DNA from: Terebella lapidaria
Taxonomy: Eukaryota; Annelida; Polychaeta; Terebellida; Terebellidae
DNA: 64,000 nt
Assembly: GCA_949152475.1 (NCBI GenBank)
Contig: OX424559.1
Location: 17,825,809 to 17,889,808, forward strand
Reading direction: 5' to 3'
The notes below the pieces were generated by a model. That model was not told the DNA's origin. It did no database searches and saw only the letters and a program-made list of their open reading frames with translations. The position numbers and the translations under genes are program-made. Numbering within the stretch: the first letter of the stretch is position 1; every line of letters begins with the position of its first letter. Below, one piece after another: positions 23,587 to 32,447 of the stretch.

Positions 23587-25141
23587 AAGGTCCCTAGCAG
23601 CGGCATTGCCATGGGCAGTTTCTAAGGGATGGCTGCTATGTTCACGGTATATTTTTCATTGCGATGCCACATAACAATATATTTTGTGATAATATATCGA
23701 ATCCAGGTTTAGCATCCAAATATAAGTAATTATATAGTTATACTGGTGTGACGTCATGAATACTCATTATAATACTTAATTAAGTGTTATATTTGGCGGG
23801 AAATAATTTGAATAAATCATCATAATTTTGGAACGAATGGAGATATCAACATGCTGTAAAAACCACATTAATTTTGTTTACGCGATTCACTCTTTATTCA
23901 TATGCCAAAAATGAAAAATTTTGAACTTGGACCAGATTCTATCTCTAAAGTCGTTTCTGAATTAAATACCACTTGTTTTTAGTTTGATTACCCAATATTG
24001 GTAATGTAATATCTATGGGACCCAGGTCCACCACGGCCTCAACCGAAACTCACCGGCGCCGCTACGTTTCATCACGTCGCCAACACGGCGTTCACACGGT
24101 GCATGCCGGAAAGAATCACAGAGCCGGTGCATCCCGGATGTTTTTGACAGTCCAAAACCTCCGGGCTCGACTGACGGTCACCTGCGGTGCACCATTTTCA
24201 ATCCCGGAGCATACTTAAATTGTGCGTTAAAACGATAATTAGTTCTTCGTATTTTGCCTTTTATATGGTCTAATCATTTTGCAACATTCCAATTAGGTTA
24301 ATGGAACTCAGAAACTTGTGAAAATAATGCGCTTTATAAAAACAATGTACATTAATCTTGACGACAATTATGCGATCCACTATCTTGTTATGTGCGTCAA
24401 GGTTGTTAAAGCGCCTACATGGCCTAGCAAACGTGAACAGTTCCCAATGGCAATGACTGTGTAATTTGCGATATTGTTCATATCGGGATATGCGTTTCTG
24501 AACTGCCCTGATTATGTGATTTGGGCATTGAGCAAGGGGGCTTTCAAGATCGAACAAACATCTGTTTCATATACCGAGGCAACACCATGAGCTGGTAGAG
24601 ATCCATCTCACACAGGGCAGATGTTCTTTCGTAGCCTGCCAATTTATTCGGAATACCTCGTTCTGTAAATCGAGATACGGAAACTAGAATACAATCGTTT
24701 GAAAGGAGTGAAATAAATATGAGTCTCATCAAAATGCCAATAAATGTTATTTTCCGATTTCGTTCGTGCTATCAAACAGCAAAAACTGTGATACTATTCA
24801 CTGAACAGCAGACACAGGCAGACCTTTATTCAGTTCCATATTTGAATTACCTGACATGTCTCCAATTAAGAGAAGGCACCATCAACTAAAATCAATCGAT
24901 TATATCGAATCAATCCATATATAATATACTCTTTGTTTCCTATATTAGAAGTTTAGATATCAACAAAGGAGTACATGTTCTGAAACCATCGATAATCAAA
25001 CTAAGCTTTATCGAAAGGAACAGGTAGGGTATGTGAACACTCGACCAAAAGCATGATTACACGAATGACATACAGTGTACATACGTAGTTATCGGACATC
25101 TGTATGCATTCCAATTAGTGAGCGTGCAGTCGAGGCGAATA
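23587..25141. other. No gene recognised
   Basis: Mostly AT-rich. 24015-24218 is a GC-rich island with a 67-residue open frame (MGPRSTTAS start) that I do not recognise. A minus-strand open frame at 24557-24270 also lacks support. Confidence 0.35.
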
Positions 25142-25375
25142 GTACCGTATTGATGCGCATAGAGGCATGTTACAACCCCCATAACTCATGATATTCACCC
25201 CCAAATCATGGCGCTCTCAATTAACGGCTTCCAAACAGTGATGTGCTATTTCTTTCAAGAAAGTGAACGAGATATGCTTCTTGGTTTAGATCACCCATAT
25301 ATAGGCGCCTGCGCCTCTAACCATTTATTGGTTTCGGGTGGTGAAAATGTGACCTGCATCACGTCAATACGGTAC
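25142..25375. mobile_element. Miniature inverted-repeat element, GTACCGTATTGA ends
   Basis: The ends are GTACCGTATTGA (25142) and TCAATACGGTAC (to 25375), 234 bp. Internal AGGCGCCTGCGCCT resembles the palindromic blocks at 58490-59036, where TCAATACGGTA also occurs. No coding capacity and no clear target duplication. Confidence 0.65.
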
Positions 25376-26364
25376 ACAGACTAATGCACACATTGGAAGG
25401 AAAAATTTCAGTAATAGCCCCGTCCATTCAAAGCAATGATGAAAAGCCCAAATTCAAGTCTTCATAGCTCCGTCCCAGAGCGAGATAAACCTTAGCAGCT
25501 TACATAACAAGCTAGTTATTTCATTTACTCATCTCGCCTTAGTAAGGAAATAATAGGTTGAAAAATTTGATTTGTTGCTACAGCTCAAGTTCTGAGGGTA
25601 CCCTTTTGAAACGACCGACTTTACATGCCTGACAACCCATATATATCGTTCGTCGTCCGAGCCGTTATGTGCCTGCAGTGGTCTTGAAACTGTTCTTGTG
25701 TAATGCCAACCAGCTCGGGTCAACAACCAGCCATAGCAAAATATCCTCCACAATTCTGCGGGGGATCAGGGGCATCCCTCGTTTTCAAAATAGGGAATTC
25801 TCCGATGAGACGGATTTGACGTATTATGATTGGTGTTGTAATGCCTGAAACTAAATCACTCCTCAACACTATCATCGACGTTCAGACGGTCTTTGTTTAC
25901 CAGGTCAATCTAGAGTTTTAGCGTTGGTTTACTTCAGGCCATATTGTTTTCAATTTTTCGTTTTGTTGAAAAAAAAATGTTTCAAGTTCATACTGGTAAC
26001 ACCTGAAGACAAGCGAAGGCTCGGTCAGCACAGCTTTACTTTTGTCTCCATATATGTGCGAGAGTAAGGATAGAAAACATGCAGGGAGTTTTCGTAATCC
26101 AGAACGTAACAAATTACCATTCATCCCTGATAAATTGGTGATATGGGATTCGCTATTTCTGGGCCAGCATTGGTTTATTTATGCAACGTCTGGCAGTATC
26201 ATTGGCTAACGCATTCTAACTTCTAAAGTACAGACCCACTTTAGTCAGGTTTTGCTGATTTGGAATCCAAAACTGTTTTCCATGACCTAACAAATGTCAC
26301 ATTTCTGCTAGTCAAAGTTTAACAGATATAAGAACATCTAATTATTTCCACGCAGTTCCTTTGT
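25376..26364. other. No gene recognised
   Basis: Minus-strand open frames at 25753-25529 and 26124-25918 have no usable splice borders and no recognised domain. Confidence 0.35.
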
Positions 26365-26516
26365 TCACTTTTCTCGAAACAGTTTGGATGTAAGGTTGTC
26401 TTGCGGTGCTGGTGTGTAATGCAGCATTTTTCCCGTGACTTTACAACCTGATATAAAATTCTGTCTCATGATCGACTCGTAGTTTGTCCCACAGCCCATA
26501 CTTGAACACAGTTGGC
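26365..26516 (-). CDS. Possible terminal exon, Cys-rich, unknown function
   Basis: A 152-nt open stretch behind a strong acceptor (TTTCATTTTCACAG then GCC) in phase 1, ending in TGA. It would encode about 50 residues, QLCSSMGCGTNYESIM near the start and a basic end, LTSKLFREK. Three cysteines fall in the first third. The phase-1 acceptor matches the phase-1 donors of the Ig exons further up the same strand (31138), so it could be the end of a secreted product, but 4.6 kb separates them and no intermediate evidence exists. It may be chance. Confidence 0.35.
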
Positions 26517-26598
26517 CTGTGAAAATGAAATATAATACAAATCGAAATAACACAATTAATTATACAGCTCAATCTTTTTGGTTGCACGTATTACTTAA

Positions 26599-27017
26599 CG
26601 TAGTCCGCTACAAACAGTGAGGTAACGGAAAGTCAAAATTTAAAAGTCATTTCTTGAATATTATCTCTTCAAAATGACATTATTTTATGGAGTAAATGAT
26701 TAGCATCCTAATACTGAAAAGAAAATAGGGGGTCACCGTGCTCGTTTACTTCTACATATTCGATCAAAATCACACATATTTGCCTAAAATGACATAAATT
26801 CTGGCATTTTTGCACATTTTTTGGTCCATATTTACATCTTGCATCGTGTTTTCCATGCAAATGGATACGGTGACCCCTATTTTCTTTTTAGTTTTAGAAT
26901 GCTGAACAGTTACTCTATAAAAAAATATCATTTTGGAGCTTTAGATTTTGTTGATGCAGGTATTTATTTTTTAGAAAACCGTTGACCCCCTTCCCTCACT
27001 GTTTGGAGCGGACTACC
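26599..27017. mobile_element. Foldback MITE with TTAA target duplication
   Basis: 419 bp flanked by TTAA at 26595-26598 and 27018-27021. The ends pair: GTAGTCCGCTACAAACAGTG on the left against its complement on the right with one change. Pairing resumes inside, AGAAAATAGGGGGTCACCGT near 26720 against ACGGTGACCCCTATTTTCTT near 26870, so almost the whole element folds as one imperfect hairpin. TTAA targets suggest piggyBac-type mobilisation. Confidence 0.88.
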
Positions 27018-27021
27018 TTAA

Positions 27022-27890
27022 TCAAAATCGGGATAAATAAGAATAACTTTTCATACCACAAATATAAATACAACAACAAGCCAATTGGAATTTGTTAATA
27101 CCGGTGATTCAACTCCAAATCAGGGTGTCATAATGAATCCAGAGAAACCCACAAGGAGAACATGCCATATTATGTATTAGATAATGAGCGAGAGGCAGGT
27201 CATTATTGGAAATGAGGGACTTTTGAGGCGAAGCCGAGAAATCTTTCGTTTCTAATATTGACCTGTGTCGAGCCCATTATCTGACTTGTTGGATGCCTGC
27301 TATTAGGTCCTTATTGCAAATAATGACCTCAATTGAATCTTAATTCGACACAAATAATGACCTAAGTCTGTAGAACAATGCAAGCATTCACTAATGTTCC
27401 AGTATGTAGAAGATACTTTCGTAAGGACTCAAATGACATGACAGGGTTCTTCCCCAATTTTTTCGACGCCAGAATAAAAAAACTGTTGAAATACTTTCGA
27501 AAAGAGGGTAAGGTTAAAGTGACATTGTGTAAAATTTACACTGAACCAGTGGGCTGTGTCCCTTACTCCCGGCCGCAATAGATTAGTTTCGAGTCCTTCG
27601 ATCTACCCCCCCCCTCCTCCCTCAAAGTCCTGGATCCGCTCCTGTCGCCGATTTTATTTTACGATTTGGACGGTGTATGTCAACGTACATAATATATGAC
27701 AAACATGCTAGAAATTTTCGAATATTATATTAAACTTGCATGGCAGAACACACTGAAATACGCTGAACATTCTTTCGCTTCTGTGGAAATAGCACATATG
27801 TGTCCTGCACATAAGGTCTAAGTAGTGCAATCATTGACAAATATTTAAAACATCAGCTATTCACATATTTTGTTGAAAATATATCTTTTC
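27022..27890. other. No gene recognised
   Basis: Contains short CATTATT/AATAATGACC(T) repeats between 27170 and 27365 in both orientations, and an open frame at 27378-27581 I do not recognise. Confidence 0.35.
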
Positions 27891-27891
27891 C

Positions 27892-28400
27892 ATGTTTTGT
27901 TTGCAGCTTAAAAAAGGTTCGAACCTTGATGAAGATTCTAACCTGTCAACCAGATTGTATGACAAACGTGATGATTTCAATTTTTCCATAGTCAATTTTC
28001 CTGTTCTAAGCAACGTTCCTATGTCACCAGCATATGGCGTGTTTGTCTCACAACTCATACGCTATTCCAGAGCTAGTTGCAAATATGAGGACTTTATTCA
28101 CCGAAGTTCCCAGCTAGCGTCTAAACTGCTGCGACAGGGATATGTTTTATCAAGACTAATAGCTGCTTTCAAGAAATTCTAGACGTCATCACAATCTAGT
28201 TGATAAGGACACAAAATCTGTGACAAGTATGCAACAAGACCTTTTTGCATGTTATTGTTTTGGAATTCATGATGGGTGCCACATGTGATGCAGGAAATGC
28301 TCACTCTTTCCAGAACACCTGATTTCACTCCTTTATGGTCATATATGGGGGTTCATGAAGTTCCATTGAAATTTTCTCAATTTTGCCTGACACCGGACAT
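27892..28400 (+). mobile_element. 3' end of an RT-type retroelement, fossil
   Basis: The translated stretch contains LYDKRDDFNFSIVNFPVL and AYGVFVSQLIRYSRA, a C-terminal signature I know from a widespread animal family of reverse-transcriptase proteins, followed by a conserved non-coding tail (GGGTGCCACATGTGATGCAGG, 28274 on; then GAACACCTGATTTCA). Only the C-terminal end and tail remain, and the copy is broken. The family name is not certain to me. Age: old, judging by the decay. Confidence 0.65.
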
Positions 28401-28517
28401 TGAGATTGGATAATGGACTCGGTTTTGTTTGCTCGGATACTTTATACTTGGGTATTGTTTCCATGTTTATTCCGAGAGATGATGCTAACCACATGTGACT
28501 CAGTGTGAAATATTCTG

Positions 28518-28766
28518 TCATTCAAAGGTGACTGGCCTGATGTAGAATACACCCGGGTAAACAACACTCTCCAGAACACTTCCAGGTGACAGTTGCTGGT
28601 GGTTTTCCCTGTTTGTGTCAGACTGCGTTGGTTCGCACATCAGTCTGACTGTGAGCTGGGAAATTGGATGAATACCGTCGTATATTGGTTGATCACTAAT
28701 AAAACAGACAATTCTGCTAGGTATTTCCGGGTGTGTTATATTCAATAAGGTGACCTGAACACGCAT
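28518..28766 (-). pseudogene. Decayed half of an Ig domain
   Basis: Residues RVQVTLLNITHPEIPSRIVC and SQLTVRLM line up with HLHLINLTHTQLNVSC and SIRSLTFT of the second Ig domain of the complete gene at 34704-32448 (E, F and G strands). An acceptor-like CTTAG lies at the 5' side, but the first half of the domain is missing and no donor follows at the right place; instead the frame runs on to a stop. It is probably a remnant of a third, lost paralogue. Confidence 0.5.
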
Positions 28767-28815
28767 AGCAGCTAAGTGACACCAGTAAAGTAATGTTCTA
28801 ATTAGTGTGCTTTTC

Positions 28816-29260
28816 GTTAACTAAGTGTAAACTTAGTTAACTAAGTTTTAACGTCGTCCGCTGTCCAGCATCCTCGAGGATAGTCCTCTCACCATGGGTC
28901 ACAGCGGACACACGCCCACTATCCTCGGATCCTCGCGGATAGTCCGCTCACCAAGGGTCACTGCGGGCGCAGTGCCTACTCTATCATCAGAACGTTAACC
29001 AGGTAGCAGCCCGCCCAGCAAGCCCAGACATGTGGACACCACTCTGATACAGGATCATCACAGCCCAACGGTCCGCCAGAGCCTGTGCCGCACCATTCCA
29101 GGTGGGAGACCGGTGATCCAGAAGGCTTACACCCCCGAGTCATCAAGGTCTTCCCCACCTGGGCCCCCTATGGAAATTGTCCCCAGGGGCCCGCGAGGGC
29201 CTTAGCCAGAGAGTGAGGATGCAGAGCCCATGGCCGAGCCCTCCGTCGTTTCTCTCGCCT
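28816..29260. other. Hairpin and GC-rich block with internal duplication
   Basis: 28816-28843 is a 10-bp perfect stem (GTTAACTAAG / CTTAGTTAAC). From 28855 to 29260 the base composition turns abruptly GC-rich. Within it, ~60 bp is duplicated in tandem: ATCCTCGAGGATAGTCC..CTCACC near 28870 and ATCCTCGCGGATAGTCCGCTCACC near 28930. No long open frame. It looks like part of an inserted element of unknown type. Confidence 0.5.
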
Positions 29261-29825
29261 TGCTCAGAGACAAATTCTATGAACAACATGGCTTCAGATT
29301 ATCTATAACCCCAAAGCACGAGAAACGAAGGAAGTGATGTAAGACCATTGTTACAGCATACTGGGCAAGAGAGTTGGAGGGCGTTGCTAAGCAGCGCGTG
29401 CTTCGAACTGAAGCGTCCAAAACAAAGGCCAGAGACAAGCATGTTTAACAAAGATTCACCTGCCATGATCTTTGGGTAAAATCGCCACATAAGTTACCGC
29501 CAGAATGAAAAAACACCACATTTTGCATTTGGCATAACTAATAGGATAGCAATTAAATGACGTTAAAGTGACAAAAATGAAATAATTAAATGTTTATTAT
29601 GAAACAAAACATACATTGTCGAACGCTGCCTATCATAACCAATTGGTATTTCAGATTATGCATTTTCCACTACAATATCAAGAATAACAAATGAGTTTTC
29701 CAAATATCATTCACTTTTCATTTTACTACTCACTAAAATGCACCTTTGCACAATTACTATACGTGTAATAAGAACATAATGTAATACATCAATGTCGAGC
29801 AATGCACACATCACACAGTTACATA
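29261..29825. other. No gene recognised
   Basis: AT-rich below the ORF that ends at 29826. It may hold that ORF's 3' untranslated region; a minus-strand AATAAA candidate lies near 29590-29600 (plus-strand TTTATT). Confidence 0.35.
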
Positions 29826-30350
29826 TCAAAGTGATTGATGCTCTACTTCATCATCGTAACTTTCAAAACTTGTGAAAGACGTCGAATCTAACCCTTGCTC
29901 ACTGCCATCCATGTCACTATCAAGAATATCTTCATACTTCTCATCAGAACCAGGCCTTTGTACTGCACTCTCAGTGAGCCCACATTCACCTATTGCATGT
30001 ACATTCGTATTGTCCACACCAGTTCTACTATCAGACTCTTCCTGCACATCACCACGTGAACCAAAGTGATCCTGACGATTTTCTGGACTGTCAACAAAAG
30101 TAACTCGAAAACGTCCACGCTTCTGTACCATCAAATGAGTTGATGCATTTCGGTTTTCACGTTTTTGGACTTGGCTATAGGAGACAGGGTCATCATATCT
30201 GTCTGCATTAAAATGAACTTGAGCAGTCACTTCATGTTCGTCGTCTTCTGTTTGTCGATGACATCGATGACATTTTGCTATTTTTCTTCCCCCAATTCTC
30301 ATGCCTCCAGTTCTTGTGGGGTTTCTTGTAGCTTGCTCTTTCGTCCCCAT
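29826..30350 (-). CDS. ORF with ITIM-like motif; possible receptor tail exon
   Basis: 174 codons, strongly acidic and polar, with no membrane span. CHRCHRQ lies near residue 28, VSYSQV near 56 fits the inhibitory motif (V/I/L/S)xYxx(V/I/L), and KYEDIL near 138 is a YxxI half-motif. Such a composition suits the cytoplasmic tail of an Ig receptor, and it lies 0.8 kb downstream of the Ig exon at 31479-31138 on the same strand. Against this: the same frame has stops just upstream of the ATG, and the best acceptor nearby (AACTACAG at about 30402) leads into them. A start at this ATG, a frameshifted tail exon, or a non-coding frame are all possible. Confidence 0.45.
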   Translation of the reverse strand: MGTKEQATRNPTRTGGMRIGGRKIAKCHRCHRQTEDDEHEVTAQVHFNADRYDDPVSYSQVQKRENRNASTHLMVQKRGRFRVTFVDSPENRQDHFGSRGDVQEESDSRTGVDNTNVHAIGECGLTESAVQRPGSDEKYEDILDSDMDGSEQGLDSTSFTSFESYDDEVEHQSL

Positions 30351-31137
30351 TGTGGGGATTCACTTCGCTTACTTTCACCCAGATTGGGACGTTGGTTTGA
30401 TTCCTGTAGTTAAATATTTACATGTAAAACCATGCTCGAAAGTCCCCAAACCTGGATAGACGGGATAGATGAGATGTTGATCTGCGCCTGATTTTGTTTA
30501 CTTCTAGCCTCATCAAATGCAACATCGTTCGCAGACGTCTTCTTTTCTTGACTTGACTGTCAATGAAGTCATCCATGTATATACATTTTTCTCAATTGCA
30601 CGATACCGAATTCACGTTACTAAATTCCTTGTTGTCTGATTAATATTGTTGAAAATTCATATTCACTAAAGAAAATGACACACCGAGATTACTTGTGTGT
30701 TCACGACAAAATTATAATTGATTTACCTAATGTTACCATTTAAACTTTGCAAGTATGGCTTTTACTTATATGACCAGGGAAATACCCAATACAATCAGTA
30801 GTATGAGCGCAATCATTGAGTCGAAAGTGCAATGATGTTGGGTGCAACACATTTCCTGTTCGCAAGTCCTAGAATAAAAGGTCCCGTGGCTGTGACGTGC
30901 ATTGCGATTCACAGAGAAGAGTGACGAATGACACCTTAATACTGAATATCGCAGTAATATTGGGTTTCAGGGGTCGACCTTAAAGAACGTAAATGTCAAT
31001 ATATGACTTTAAACACATTCGTGCACTTGAATGGTGAATGATTAAACTCTCTGAAGTAGGTTAATTTAGAGTTGTTGGTTTGTTTATCTTCAAAATGAAA
31101 AAAAAGATCAATCGACAAGCAATTTATGTTCACTTAC
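30351..31137. other. Gap expected to hold membrane-span exon; none convincing
   Basis: A minus-strand stretch near 30830-30775 would read MIALILLIVLGISLVI and then stop, which resembles a membrane span or a GPI-signal tail, but its acceptors are in phase 2, not the phase 1 left by the Ig exon. I found no second Ig exon here. Confidence 0.3.
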
Positions 31138-31649
31138 CATATACAAATAATGTCGAATTTTGTGACAAATCCCCTGCCACATTTTTATGTGGATTGTTCA
31201 ATTGAATTGTGCATGTGTAATTTCCTGCATCTTCAAGTCGAGTCCTGCTCAGGTTCAAACCCACGTATGTATTGGGCCTAATGAATCTCAATCGGTTCAG
31301 AAATTGCGAGTTATTGAGGTATGTCAGGATTTTCGTCTTGTACTGCCACTTAGCGAACTTGACATCGTTGTGGAGGAAAGAGAGTTCTCTCAAGCTGGGA
31401 GAGGAAAGATTGATGTTCCTCCATAAAAACGTCGCATTGTCTCCCTGTGACACTCTTTGGATGTTCAACAAGGGAATTGCTGTTTCGAACAAAGATGATT
31501 ACATGTAGTAATGGTGTGATAAAACCATTCTTTCATTCACAATATTCCTGAAATATGAAAATGGAACAGCAAAAAACATACTTACGTTTCATTGATCCAG
31601 CTTGAACTTTGGTTCTGGCATTTACAAATATTGCAAGAAAACGAACCAT
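31138..31649 (-). CDS. Ig-domain membrane/secreted protein, first two exons
   Basis: Exon 1 (31649-31586) encodes MVRFLAIFVNARTKVQAGSM and ends in a GTAAGT donor, phase 1; it is a weak but plausible signal peptide, and an upstream in-frame ATG also exists. Exon 2 (31479-31138), acceptor CGAAACAG, donor GTAAGT, 342 nt, phase 1-1, encodes one V-like Ig domain: DNATFLWRNI (B-C strands), FLHNDVKFAKWQ, LRFIRPNTYVGLNLS, EDAGNYTCTI (F strand), STLFVYG (G strand). The usual B-strand cysteine is absent (Phe-Leu-Trp). It is the paralogue of the first Ig exon of the complete gene upstream, with the same length and phase. Later exons were not found with certainty. Confidence 0.72.
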
Positions 31650-32447
31650 GGGATAACCAGGCATAATCAATTCATTGGTTAATATTTTATCCCAGTGCAT
31701 CACATTGACTTCGATTTTCATCTATGAACATCTGTGACACTTTTTGTTACATATCTATGGCACCCTTGGATACATAATGGCAGTTAATTCTGAATACATG
31801 TCGTGTTGTCATGTGGACAATATCATGGTATATATCATATATTAATTGTCTGGCAATTTGCAATCATAGTATTTATGAAATAATTACATGAACAATGACT
31901 ACGAGGAATGATAACTACATTGATGTTTCAACGTTCTAGAGTAATTTGACCACATGACCTGTAAATTTAATTTCATAATTTGTGAGAACAATTACAACAA
32001 TTAGAGGTGTTTTTCTGCAAATCCTAGCATGAGATGGGTTCATTTAACTCAATGTGTTGTGGTAATCCTAATAAAACATATATTGCGCCAAAATTTATGA
32101 CAATTTGCAATATATGCCATTCTAAAAATAACAATGCAATATAACCAACTGTACACAGAACTTTATCAATTTAACAGTGTAATTGTGATAATGCTAATTA
32201 ATGTACAACTATTATTTTGCTACACTTGTTTTATAAACACATATACAATGTCAAATTCACAATGTTCAAATACATGATGAGTTTTCTGAAAGAAATGCAG
32301 TAACAAAACAAAAAGCAGTTATGATTTTCATGCAGTTATGATATTATGAGAATTGTTACCTTCAGAATGTCCCACCTTCAAAATGTTTGATAATGAATAG
32401 ATCCGTTCCCTGTGACTAAAACAGTCAAACTCGACAGCAACAGTCAT
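31650..32447. other. Intergenic; no gene recognised
   Basis: AT-rich spacer between the two Ig genes. It would contain the upstream gene's 3' end and the downstream gene's promoter, but no clear TATA box or poly(A) signal could be chosen. Confidence 0.4.
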
